Below are positions 24,201 through 36,770 of a DNA stretch of 64,000 bases, piece by piece. How positions within the stretch are numbered: the first letter of the stretch is position 1; each line of letters starts with the position of its first letter. The notes under the pieces were generated by a model that saw only the letters and a program-made list of their open reading frames with translations, ran no database searches and had not been told where the DNA came from. The position numbers were made by a program, and so were the translations under genes. The stretch is taken from positions 248,001-312,000 of the forward strand of contig NW_027096042.1 in the NCBI RefSeq assembly GCF_040115645.1, in the 5' to 3' direction. This DNA comes from Euwallacea fornicatus. Taxonomy: Eukaryota; Arthropoda; Insecta; Coleoptera; Curculionidae.

Positions 24201-26536
24201 TTATGTGCAAAAACATACTTCTTTCGTGACTTTTCAAGTTTTGAACCTCCGTAACTTCGGCAAAGGAGCTCCAACTACCTTCAAAATTTGACCACAGAAT
24301 CACCTCGACGAGCTTTTTAACATGACAAATAAGGCTTCATTGTATCTTGGTGAGTTTTCCAGAAAACGAGTAATTTATGTGCTCAAACACACATCTTTCG
24401 TGACTTTTCAAGATTTGAACCTCCGTAACTTCGGCAAATGTGCTTCACATTCCGTAAAAAATTGATCATAGAATCACCTCGTTGAGCTCTTCATCATGAC
24501 TCAGAAGGCTTCATTGTATCTTGGTGAGTTTTTTAGAAAACGAGTAATTTATGTGCACAAACACACATCTTTCGTGACTTTTCAAGCTTTGAACCTCCGT
24601 AACATCGGCAAATGAGCTCCAAATCGCTTCAAAATTTTACCACAGAATCACCTCGACGAGCTCTTTAACATGACAAATAAGGCTTCATTGTATCTTGGTG
24701 AGTTTTCCAGAAAACGAGTAATTTATGTGCACAAACACACTTCTTTCGTGACTTTTCAAGCTTTGAACCTCCGTAACTTCGGCAAAGGAGCTCCAACTAC
24801 CTTCAAAATGTGACCACAGAATCACCTCGACGAGCTTTTTAACATGACAAATAAGGCTTCATTGTATCTTGGTGAGTTTTCCAGAAAACGAGTAATTTAT
24901 GTGCTCAAACACACATCTTTCGTGACTTTTCAAGATTTGAACCTCCGTAACTTCGGCAAATGTGCTTCACATTCCGTAAAAAATTGATCATAGAATCACC
25001 TCGTTGAGCTCTTCATCATGACTCAGAAGGCTTCATTGTATCTTGGTGAGTTTTCTAGAAAACGAGTAATTTATGTGCACAAACATACTTCTTTCGTGAC
25101 TTTTCAAGTTTTGAACCTACGTAACTTCGGCAAATGAGCTCCAACTACCTTCAAAATTTGACCACAGAATCACCTCGACGAGCTCTTTCACACGACTAAG
25201 AAGGCTTCATTGTATCTTGGTGAGTTTTCTAGAAAACGAGTGATTTATGTGCACAAACACACTTCTTTCGTGACTTTTCAAGCTTTGGACCTCCGTAACT
25301 TCCGCAAATGTGCTTCAAATTGCTTAAAAAATTGATCATAGAATCACCTCGTTGAGCTCTTCATCATGACTCATAAGGCTTCATTGTATCTTGGTGAGTT
25401 TTCTAGAAAACGAGTAATTTATGTGCACAAACATACTTCTTTCGTGACTTTTCAAGCTTTGGACCTCCGTAACTTCGGCAAATGAGCTCCAAGTCGCTTC
25501 AAAATTTTACCACAGAATCACCTCAACGAGCTCTTTCACACGACTAAGACGGCTTCATTGTATCTTGGTGAGTTTTCTAGAAAACGAGTAATTTATGTGC
25601 ACAAACACACTTCTTTCGTGACTTTTCAAGCTTTGGACCTCCGTAACTTCGGCAAATGAGCTCCAAGTCGCTTCAAAATTTTACCACAGAATCACCTCAA
25701 CGAGCTCTTTCACACGACTAAGACGGCTTCATTGTATCTTGGTGAGTTTTCTAGAAAACGAGTAATTTATGTGCACAAACATACTTCTTTCGTGACTTTT
25801 CAAGTTTTGAACCTACGTAACTTCGGCAAATGAGCTCCAACTACCTTCAAAATTTGACCACAGAATCACCTCGACGAGCTCTTTAACATGACACATAAGG
25901 CTTCATTGTATCTTGGTGAGTTTTCTAGAAAACGAGTGATTTATGTGCACAAACACACTTCGTTCGTGACTTTTCAAGCTTTGAACCTCCGTACCTTCGG
26001 CAAATGAGCTCCAAATCGCTTCAAAATTTTACCACAGAATCACCTCAACGAGCTCTTTCACACGACTAAGACGGCTTCATTGTATCTTGGTGAGTTTTCT
26101 AGAAAACGAGTAATTTATGTGCACAAACATACTTCTTTCGTGACTTTTCAAGTTTTGAACCTACGTAACTTCGGCAAATGAGCTCCAACTACCTTCAAAA
26201 TTTGACCACAGAATCACCTCGACGAGCTCTTTAACATGACAAATGAGGCTTCATTGTATCTTGGTGAGTTTTCCAGAAAACGAGTAATTTATGTGCTCAA
26301 ACACACATCTTTCGTGACTTTTCAAGATTTGAACCTCCGTAACTTCGGCAAATGTGCTTCACATTCCGTAAAAAATTGATCATAGAATCACCTCGACGAG
26401 CTCTTTCACACGACTAAGAAGGCTTCATTGTATCTTGGTGAGTTTTCTAGAAAACGAGTGATTTATGTGCACAAACACACTTCTTTCGTGACTTTTCAAG
26501 CTTTGAACCTCCGTAACTTCGGCAAATGAGCTCCAA
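17631..26536. repeat. 9.92-kb segmental tandem duplication, copy 2
   Basis: Copy 2 follows copy 1 directly. It aligns at +9,920 bp from its start to about 21250, and at +9,746 bp from there to 26536, because one whole monomer is missing. Homology stops at 26537, where GAGCTCCAAC replaces the GAGCTCCAAG found at 16791 in copy 1. The last part of copy 1 (16791-17630) has no counterpart here because it belongs to the 870-bp expansion at the junction. The copies looked almost identical at every diagnostic variant checked, which suggests a recent event or a collapsed or duplicated assembly path. Confidence 0.88.
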
Positions 26537-29500
26537 CTACCTTCAAAATTTGACCACAGAATCACCTCGACGAGCTCTTTAACATGACAAATAAGGCTTC
26601 ATTGTATCTTGGTGAGTTTTCTAGAAAACGAGTGATTTATGTGCACAAACACACTTCGTTCGTGACTTTTCAAGCTTTGAACCTCCGTAACTTCGGCAAA
26701 TGAGCTTCAAATACCTTCAAAATTTGAACACAGAATCACCTCGACGAGCTCTTTAACATGACAAATAAGGCTTCATTGTATCTTGGTGAGTTTTTTAGAA
26801 AACGAGTAATTTATGTGCACAAACACACATCTTTCGTGACTTTTCAAGCTTTGAACCTCCGTAACATCGGCAAATGAGCTCCAAATCGCTTCAAAATTTT
26901 ACCACAGAATCACCTCGACGAGCTCTTTAACATGACAAATAAGGCTTCATTGTATCTTGGTGAGTTTTCCAGAAAACGAGTAATTTATGTGCACAAACAC
27001 ACTTCTTTCGTGACTTTTCAAGCTTTGAACCTCCGTAACTTCGGCAAAGGAGCTCCAACTACCTTCAAAATTTGACCACAGAATCACCTCGACGAGCTGT
27101 TTCACACGACTAAGAAGGCTTCATTGTATCTTGGTGAGTTTTCCAGAAAACGAGTAATTTATGTGCACAAACACACTTCTTTCGTGACTTTTCAAGCTTT
27201 GGACCTCCGTAACTTCGGCAAATGAGCTTCACATTCCGTAAAAAATTGATCATAGAATCACCTCGTTGAGCTCTTCATCATGACTCAGAAGGCTTCATTG
27301 TATCTTGGTGAGTTTTTTAGAAAACGAGTGATTTATGTGCACAAACACACTTCTTTCGTGACTTTTCAAGCTTTGGACCTCCGTAACTTCGGCAAATGAG
27401 CTCCAAGTCGCTTCAAAATTTTACCACAGAATCACCTCAACGAGCTCTTTCACACGACTAAGACGGCTTCATTGTATCTTGGTGAGTTTTCTAGAAAACG
27501 AGTAATTTATGTGCACAAACATACTTCTTTCGTGACTTTTCAAGTTTTGAACCTACGTAACTTCGGCAAATGAGCTCCAACTACCTTCAAAATTTGACCA
27601 CAGAATCACCTCGACGAGCTCTTTAACATGACAAATGAGGCTTCATTGTATCTTGGTGAGTTTTCCAGAAAACGAGTAATTTATGTGCTCAAACACACAT
27701 CTTTCGTGACTTTTCAAGCTTTGAACCTCCGTAACTTCGGCAAATGAGCTCCAACTACCTTCAAAATTTGACCACAGAATCACCTCGACGAGCTCTTTAA
27801 CATGACAAATAAGGCTTCATTGTATCTTGGTGAGTTTTCTAGAAAACGAGTGATTTATGTGCAAAAACATACTTCTTTCGTGACTTTTCAAGCTTTGAAC
27901 CTCCGTAACTTCGGCAAATGAGCTTCAAATACCTTCAAAATTATACCACAGAATCACATCGACGAACTCTTTTTAACACAGTTAAGAAGGCTTCATTGTA
28001 TCTTGGTGAGTTTTCTAGAAAACGAGTGATTTATGTGCACAAACACACTTCGTTCGTGACTTTTCAATCTTTGAACCTCCGTAACTTCGGCAAAGGAGCT
28101 CCAACTACCTTCAAAATTTGACCACAGAATCACATCGACGAACTCTTTTTAACACAGTTAAGAAGGCTTCATTGTATCTTGGTGAGTTTTCTAGAAAACG
28201 AGTGATTTATGTGCACAAACACACTTCTTTCGTGACTTTTCAAGCTTTGGACCTCCGTAACTTCGGCAAATGTGCTTCAAATTGCTTAAAAAATTGATCA
28301 TAGAATCACCTCGTTGAGCTCTTCATCATGACTCATAAGGCTTCATTGTATCTTGGTGAGTTTTCTAGAAAACGAGTAATTTATGTGCACAAACATACTT
28401 GTTTCGTGACTTTTCAAGCTTTGAACCTACGTAACTTCGGCAAATGAGCTCCAACTACCTTCAAAATTTGACCACAGAATCACCTCGACGAGCTCTTTAA
28501 CATGACAAATCAGGCTTCATTGTATCTTGGTGAGTTTTCTAGAAAACGTGTGATATATGTGCACAAACACACTTCGTTCGTGACTTTTCAAGCTTTGAAC
28601 CTCCGTAACTTCGGCAAATGAGCTTCACATTCCGTAAAAAATTGATCATAGAATCACCTCGTTGAGCTCTTCATCATGACTCAGAAGGCTTCATTGTATC
28701 TTGGTGAGTTTTCCAGAAAACGAGTAATTTATGTGCACAAACACACTTCTTTCGTGACTTTTCAAGCTTTGAACCTCCGTAACTTCGGCAAAGGAGCTCC
28801 AACTACCTTCAAAATTTGACCACAGAATCACCTCGACGAGCTTTTTAACATGACAAATAAGGCTTCATTGTATCTTGGTGAGTTTTCCAGAAAACGAGTA
28901 ATTTATGTGCTCAAACACACATCTTTCGTGACTTTTCAAGATTTGAACCTCCGTAACTTAGGCAAATGTGCTTCACATTCCGTAAAAAATTGATCATAGA
29001 ATCACCTCGTTGAGCTCTTCATCATGACTCAGAAGGCTTCATTGTATCTTGGTGAGTTTTCTAGAAAACGAGTAATTTATGTGCACAAACATACTTCTTT
29101 CGTGACTTTTCAAGTTTTGAACCTACGTAACTTCGGCAAATGAGCTCCAAGTCGCTTCAAAATTTTACCACAGAATCACCTCAACGAGCTCTTTCACACG
29201 ACTAAGAAGGCTTCATTGTATCTTGGTGAGTTTTCTAGAAAACGAGTGATTTATGTGCACAAACACACTTCTTTCGTGACTTTTCAAGCTTTGGACCTCC
29301 GTAACTTCGGCAAATGAGCTCCAAGTCGCTTCAAAATTTTACCACAGAATCACCTCAACGAGCTCTTTCACACGACTAAGACGGCTTCATTGTATCTTGT
29401 TGAGTTTTCCAGAAAACGAGTAATTTATGTGCTCAAACACACATCTTTCGTGACTTTTCAAGATTTGAACCTCCGTAACTTCGGCAAATGTGCTTCACAT

Positions 29501-29713
29501 TCCGTAAAAAATTGATCATAGAATCACCTCGTTGAGCTCTTCATCATGACTCAGAAGGCTTCATTGTATCTTGGTGAGTTTTTTAGAAAACGAGTAATTT
29601 ATGTGCACAAACACACATCTTTCGTGACTTTTCAAGCTTTGAACCTCCGTAACATCGGCAAATGAGCTCCAAATCGCTTCAAAATTTTACCACAGAATCA
29701 CCTCGACGAGCTC
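26537..29713. repeat. Transition segment, mixed monomer classes, start of the 176-bp-rich domain
   Basis: No gene is present. Monomer classes occur in an order not seen to the left, and the first pair of consecutive right-type 176-bp monomers appears, with CTCTTTTT at 27967 and 28143. The first CGTGTG form lies near 28548. Private changes include CAGGCTTC near 28511, GATATATG near 28553, AACTTAGGC near 28956 and CTTGTTGAG near 29397. Roughly 27.9-29.57 kb is a diverged copy of 36.97-38.63 kb at an offset of 9,056 bp (52 monomers plus 8 bp, matching four intervening 176-bp monomers). Confidence 0.8.
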
Positions 29714-32212
29714 TTTAACATGACAAATAAGGCTTCATTGTATCTTGGTGAGTTTTCCAGAAAACGAGTAATTTATGTGCACAAACACACTTCTTTCGTG
29801 ACTTTTCAAGCTTTGAACCTCCGTAACTTCGGCAAATGAGCTCCAACTACCTTCAAAATTTGACCACAGAATCACCTCGACGAGCTCTTTAACATGACAA
29901 ATGAGGCTTCATTGTATCTTGGTGAGTTTTCCAGAAAACGAGTAATTTATGTGCTCAAACACACATCTTTCGTGACTTTTCAAGATTTGAACCTCCGTAA
30001 CTTCGGCAAATGTGCTTCACATTCCGTCAAAAATTGATCATAGAATCACCTCGTTGAGCTCTTCATCATGACTCAGAATGCTTCATTGTATCTTGGTGAG
30101 TTTTTTAGAAAACGAGTAATTTATGTGCACAAACACACATCTTTCGTGACTTTTCAAGCTTTGAACCTCCGTAACATCGGCAAATGAGCTCCAAATCGCT
30201 TCAAAATTTTACCACAGAATCACCTCGACGAGCTCTTTAACATGACAAATAAGGCTTCATTGTATCTTGGTGAGTTTTCCAGAAAACGAGTAATTTATGT
30301 GCACAAACACACTTCTTTCGTGACTTTCCAAGCTTTGAACCTCCGTAACTTCGGCAAATGAGCTCCAACTACCTTCAAAATTTGACCACAGAATCACCTC
30401 GACGAACTCTTTAACATGACAAATGAGGCTTCATTGTATCTTGGTGAGTTTTCCAGAAAACGAGTAATTTATGTGCACAAACACACTTCTTTCGTGACTT
30501 TTCAAGTTTTGAACCTCCGTAACTTCGGCAAAGGAGCTCCAACTACCTTCAAAATTTGACCACAGAATCACCTCGACGAGCTCTTTCACACGACTAAGAA
30601 GGCTTCATTGTATCTTGGTGAGTTTTCTAGAAAACGAGTGATTTATGTGCACAAACACACTTCTTTCGTGACTTTTCAAGCTTTGGACCTCCGTAACTTC
30701 GGCAAATGAGCTCCAAGTCGCTTCAAAATTTTACCACAGAATCACCTCAACGAGCTCTTTCACACGACTAAGACGGCTTCATTGTATCTTGGTGAGTTTT
30801 CTAGAAAACGAGTGATTTATGTGCAAAAACATACTTCTTTCGTGACTTTTCAAGTTTTGAACCTCCGTAACTTCGGCAAAGGAGCTCCAACTACCTTCAA
30901 AATTTGACCACAGAATCACCTCGACGAGCTTTTTAACATGACAAATAAGGCTTCATTGTATCTTGGTGAGTTTTCCAGAAAACGAGTAATTTATGTGCAC
31001 AAACACACTTCTTTCGTGACTTTTCAAGCTTTGAACCTCCGTAACTTCGGCAAATGAGCTCCAACTACCTTCAAAATTTGACCACAGAATCACCTCGACG
31101 AGCTCTTTAACATGACAAATGAGGCTTCATTGTATCTTGGTGAGTTTTCCAGAAAACGAGTAATTTATGTGCTCAAACACACATCTTTCGTGACTTTTCA
31201 AGATTTGAACCTCCGTAACTTCGGCAAATGTGCTTCACATTCCGTCAAAAATTGATCATAGAATCACCTCGTTGAGCTCTTCATCATGACTCAGAATGCT
31301 TCATTGTATCTTGGTGAGTTTTTTAGAAAACGAGTAATTTATGTGCACAAACACACATCTTTCGTGACTTTTCAAGCTTTGAACCTCCGTAACATCGGCA
31401 AATGAGCTCCAAATCGCTTCAAAATTTTACCACAGAATCACCTCGACGAGCTCTTTAACATGACAAATAAGGCTTCATTGTATCTTGGTGAGTTTTCCAG
31501 AAAACGAGTAATTTATGTGCACAAACACACTTCTTTCGTGACTTTCCAAGCTTTGAACCTCCGTAACTTCGGCAAATGAGCTCCAACTACCTTCAAAATT
31601 TGACCACAGAATCACCTCGACGAACTCTTTAACATGACAAATGAGGCTTCATTGTATCTTGGTGAGTTTTCCAGAAAACGAGTAATTTATGTGCACAAAC
31701 ACACTTCTTTCGTGACTTTTCAAGTTTTGAACCTCCGTAACTTCGGCAAAGGAGCTCCAACTACCTTCAAAATTTGACCACAGAATCACCTCGACGAGCT
31801 CTTTCACACGACTAAGAAGGCTTCATTGTATCTTGGTGAGTTTTCTAGAAAACGAGTGATTTATGTGCACAAACACACTTCTTTCGTGACTTTTCAAGCT
31901 TTGGACCTCCGTAACTTCGGCAAATGAGCTCCAAGTCGCTTCAAAATTTTACCACAGAATCACCTCAACGAGCTCTTTCACACGACTAAGACGGCTTCAT
32001 TGTATCTTGGTGAGTTTTCTAGAAAACGAGTGATTTATGTGCAAAAACATACTTCTTTCGTGACTTTTCAAGTTTTGAACCTCCGTAACTTCGGCAAAGG
32101 AGCTCCAACTACCTTCAAAATTTGACCACAGAATCACCTCGACGAGCTTTTTAACATGACAAATAAGGCTTCATTGTATCTTGGTGAGTTTTCCAGAAAA
32201 CGAGTAATTTAT
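29714..32212. repeat. 7-mer (1,218-bp) higher-order repeat, about 2.05 copies
   Basis: GACTTTCCAAG occurs at 30322 and 31540, 1,218 bp apart, and the CATTCCGTCAAAAATTG form also recurs at that spacing. The tract begins just after CGAGCTCTTT against CGAGCTTTTT at 29713/30931, and ends where GTGCAC at about 30995 meets GTGCTC at 32213. GACTTTCC was seen nowhere else in the window, so it marks this duplication well. All monomers are 174 bp. Confidence 0.85.
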
Positions 32213-34993
32213 GTGCTCAAACACACATCTTTCGTGACTTTTCAAGATTTGAACCTCCGTAACTTCGGCAAATGTGCTTCACATTCCGTAAAAAATTGAT
32301 CATAGAATCACCTCGTTGAGCTCTTCATCATGACTCAGAAGGCTTCATTGTATCTTGGTGAGTTTTTTAGAAAACGAGTAATTTATGTGCACAAACACAC
32401 ATCTTTCGTGACTTTTCAAGCTTTGAACCTCCGTAACATCGGCAAATGAGCTCCAAATCGCTTCAAAATTTTACCACAGAATCACCTCGACGAGCTCTTT
32501 AACATGACAAATAAGGCTTCATTGTATCTTGGTGAGTTTTCCAGAAAACGAGTAATTTATGTGCACAAACACACTTCTTTCGTGACTTTTCAAGCTTTGA
32601 ACCTCCGTAACTTCGGCAAAGGAGCTCCAACTACCTTCAAAATTTGACCACAGAATCACCTCGACGAGCTGTTTCACACGACTAAGAAGGCTTCATTGTA
32701 TCTTGGTGAGTTTTCTAGAAAACGAGTGATTTATGTGCACAAACACACTTCTTTCTTGACTTTTCAAGCTTTGGACCTCCGTAACTTCGGCAAATGAGCT
32801 CCAAGTCGCTTCAAAATTTTACCACAGAATCACCTCAACGAGCTCTTTCACACGACTAAGACGGCTTCATTGTAACTTGGTGAGTTTTCTAGAAAACGAG
32901 TGATTTATGTGCAAAAACATACTTCTTTCGTGACTTTTCAAGCTTTGAACCTCCGTAACTTCGGCAAATGAGCTCCAACTACCTTCAAAATTTGACCACA
33001 GAATCACCTCGACGAGCTCTTTAACATGACAAATAAGGCTTCATTGTATCTTGGTGAGTTTTCTAGAAAACGAGTGATTTATGTGCACAAACACACTTCG
33101 TTCGTGACTTTTCAAGCTTTGAACCTCCGTAACTTCGGCAAATGAGCTTCAAATACCTTCAAAATTTGAACACAGAATCACCTCGACGAACTCTTTTTAA
33201 CACAGTTAAGAAGGCTTCATTGTATCTTGGTGAGTTTTCTAGAAAACGAGTGATTTATGTGCACAAACACACTTCTTTAGTGACTTTTCAAGCTTTGGAC
33301 CTCCGTAACTTCGGCAAATGTGCTTCAAATTGCTTAAAAAATTGATCATAGAATCACCTCGTTGAGCTCTTCATCATGACTTATAAGGCTTCATTGTATC
33401 TTGGTGAGTTTTCTAGAAAACGAGTGATTTATGTGCACAAACACACTTCGTTCGTGACTTTTCAAGTTTTGAACCTACGTAACTTCGGCAAATGAGCTCC
33501 AACTACCTTCAAAATTTGACCACAGAATCACCTCGACGAGCTATTTAACATGACAAATAAGGCTTCATTGTATCTTGGTGAGTTTTCTAGAAAACGAGTG
33601 ATTTATGTGCACAAACACACTTCGTTCGTGACTTTTCAAGCTTTGAACCTCCGTAACTTCGGCAAATGAGCTTCAAATACCTTCAAAATTATACCACAGA
33701 ATCACATCGACGAACTCTTTTTAACACAGTTAAGAAGGCTTCATTGTATCTTGGTGAGTTTTCTAGAAAACGTGTGATTTATGTGCACAAACACACTTCG
33801 TTCGTGACTTTTCAAGCTTTGAACCTCCGTAACTTCGGCAAATGAGCTTCACATTCCGTAAAAAATTGATCATAGAATCACCTCGTTGAGCTCTTCATCA
33901 TGACTCAGAAGGCTTCATTGTATCTTGGTGAGTTTTCCAGAAAACGAGTAATTTATGTGCACAAACACACTTCTTTCGTGACTTTTCAAGCTTTGAACCT
34001 CCGTAACTTCGGCAAAGGAGCTCCAACTACCTTCAAAATTTGACCACAGAATCACCTCGACGAGCTTTTTAACATGACAAATAAGGCTTCATTGTATCTT
34101 GGTGAGTTTTCCAGAAAACGAGTAATTTATGTGCTCAAACACACATCTTTCGTGACTTTTCAAGATTTGAACCTCCGTAACTTCGGCAAATGTGCTTCAC
34201 ATTCCGTAAAAAATTGATCATAGAATCACCTCGTTGAGCTCTTCATCATGACTCAGAAGGCTTCATTGTATCTTGGTGAGTTTTCTAGAAAACGAGTAAT
34301 TTATGTGCACAAACATACTTCTTTCGTGACTTTTCAAGTTTTGAACCTACGTAACTTCGGCAAATGAGCTCCAAGTCGCTTCAAAATTTTACCACAGAAT
34401 CACCTCAACGAGCTCTTTCACACGACTAAGAAGGCTTCATTGTATCTTGGTGAGTTTTCTAGAAAACGAGTGATTTATGTGCTCAAACACACATCTTTCG
34501 TGACTTTTCAAGATTTGAACCTCCGTAACTTCGGCAAAGGAGCTCCAAGTCGCTTCAAAATTTTACCACAGAATCACCTCAACGAGCTCTTTCACACGAC
34601 TAAGACGGCTTCATTGTATCTTGGTGAGTTTTCCAGAAAACGAGTAATTTATGTGCTCAAACACACATCTTTCGTGACTTTTCAAGATTTGAACCTCCGT
34701 AACTTCGGCAAATGTGCTTCACATTCCGTAAAAAATTGATCATAGAATCACCTCGTTGAGCTCTTCATCATGACTCAGAAGGCTTCATTGTATCTTGGTG
34801 AGTTTTCTAGAAAACGAGTAATTTATGTGCACAAACATACTTCTTTCGTGACTTTTCAAGTTTTGAACCTACGTAACTTCGGCAAATGAGCTCCAAGTCG
34901 CTTCAAAATTTTACCACAGAATCACCTCAACGAGCTCTTTCACACGACTAAGACGGCTTCATTGTATCTTGGTGAGTTTTCTAGAAAACGAGT
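32213..34993. repeat. Mosaic segment with many private substitutions
   Basis: This stretch has no gene and no clear tandem HOR. It holds two 176-bp monomers, with CTCTTTTT at 33191 and 33715, three monomers apart. Several changes were seen only here: TTTCTTGAC near 32752, TGTAACTTGG at 32871, CTTTAGTGAC near 33266 and CTATTTAAC near 33541. It also contains the only monomer in which the long forward frame is not stopped (about 34537-34610). The higher density of private variants suggests it has not been recently homogenised. Confidence 0.75.
34367..34739 (+). other. Longest open frame in the window; not judged a gene
   Basis: Stop to stop this frame runs about 124 codons across more than two monomers. 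It has no ATG before the core region; an initiator would have to be TTG at 34440, giving 99 codons. The period of 174 bp is exactly 58 codons, so a frame stays in register from monomer to monomer. In nearly all monomers it is closed by TGA at position 107 (AAATGAGC) or by TGA in TTTGACC near position 133. The monomer near 34537 combines GGAGCTCC with TTTTACC, so both stops are lost. The peptide is simply the repeat translated twice. I see no reason to call it coding. Confidence 0.85.
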
Positions 34994-36770
34994 AATTTAT
35001 GTGCACAAACACACTTCTTTCGTGACTTTTCAAGCTTTGGACCTCCGTAACTTCGGCAAATGAGCTCCAAGTCGCTTCAAAATTTTACCACAGAATCACC
35101 TCAACGAGCTCTTTCACACGACTAAGACGGCTTCATTGTATCTTGGTGAGTTTTCCAGAAAACGAGTAATTTATGTGCTCAAACACACATCTTTCGTGAC
35201 TTTTCAAGATTTGAACCTCCGTAACTTCGGCAAATGTGCTTCACATTCCGTAAAAAATTGATCATAGAATCACCTCGTTGAGCTCTTCATCATGACTCAG
35301 AAGGCTTCATTGTATCTTGGTGAGTTTTCTAGAAAACGAGTAATTTATGTGCACAAACATACTTCTTTCGTGACTTTTCAAGTTTTGAACCTACGTAACT
35401 TCGGCAAATGAGCTCCAACTACCTTCAAAATTTGACCACAGAATCACCTCGACGAGCTCTTTCACACGACTAAGAAGGCTTCATTGTATCTTGGTGAGTT
35501 TTCTAGAAAACGAGTGATTTATGTGCACAAACACACTTCTTTCGTGACTTTTCAAGCTTTGGACCTCCGTAACTTCGGCAAATGAGCTCCAAGTCGCTTC
35601 AAAATTTTACCACAGAATCACCTCAACGAGCTCTTTCACACGACTAAGACGGCTTCATTGTATCTTGGTGAGTTTTCTAGAAAACGAGTGATTTATGTGC
35701 AAAAACATACTTCTTTCGTGACTTTTCAAGTTTTGAACCTCCGTAACTTCGGCAAAGGAGCTCCAACTACCTTCAAAATTTGACCACAGAATCACCTCGA
35801 CGAGCTTTTTAACATGACAAATAAGGCTTCATTGTATCTTGGTGAGTTTTCCAGAAAACGAGTAATTTATGTGCACAAACATACTTCTTTCGTGACTTTT
35901 CAAGTTTTGAACCTACGTAACTTCGGCAAATGAGCTCCAAGTCGCTTCAAAATTTTACCACAGAATCACCTCAACGAGCTCTTTCACACGACTAGGAAGG
36001 CTTCATTGTATCTTGGTGAGTTTTCTAGAAAACGAGTGATTTATGTGCACAAACACACTTCTTTCGTGACTTTTCAAGCTTTGGACCTCCGTAACTTCGG
36101 CAAATGAGCTCCAAGTCGCTTCAAAATTTTACCACAGAATCACCTCAACGAGCTCTTTCACACGACTAAGACGGCTTCATTGTATCTTGGTGAGTTTTCC
36201 AGAAAACGAGTAATTTATGTGCTCAAACACACATCTTTCGTGACTTTTCAAGATTTGAACCTCCGTAACTTCGGCAAATGTGCTTCACATTCCGTAAAAA
36301 ATTGATCATAGAATCACCTCGTTGAGCTCTTCATCATGACTCAGAAGGCTTCATTGTATCTTGGTGAGTTTTCTAGAAAACGAGTAATTTATGTGCACAA
36401 ACATACTTCTTTCGTGACTTTTCAAGTTTTGAACCTACGTAACTTCGGCAAATGAGCTCCAACTACCTTCAAAATTTGACCACAGAATCACCTCGACGAG
36501 CTCTTTCACACGACTAAGAAGGCTTCATTGTATCTTGGTGAGTTTTCTAGAAAACGAGTGATTTATGTGCACAAACACACTTCTTTCGTGACTTTTCAAG
36601 CTTTGGACCTCCGTAACTTCGGCAAATGAGCTCCAAGTCGCTTCAAAATTTTACCACAGAATCACCTCAACGAGCTCTTTCACACGACTAAGACGGCTTC
36701 ATTGTATCTTGGTGAGTTTTCTAGAAAACGAGTGATTTATGTGCAAAAACATACTTCTTTCGTGACTTTT
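34994..36770. repeat. 6-mer (1,044-bp) higher-order repeat, about 1.7 copies
   Basis: GTGCTCAAAC occurs at about 35174 and 36218, and GTGCAAAAAC at about 35698 and 36742, each pair 1,044 bp apart. The left border is GTAATT against GTGATT at 34993/36037, and the right border is AAGTTTTG against AAGCTTTG near 36771. A private ACTAGGAAGG at about 35992 lies between the copies. The unit joins the CCAAGTCGC, GTGCTC and GTGCAAAAAC classes. Confidence 0.8.

Noticed and set aside
34440..34739. 99-codon frame reading the repeat twice
   Set aside because: It needs a TTG start and arises from one chance combination of monomer variants. The apparent two-repeat protein is a translation of satellite DNA.
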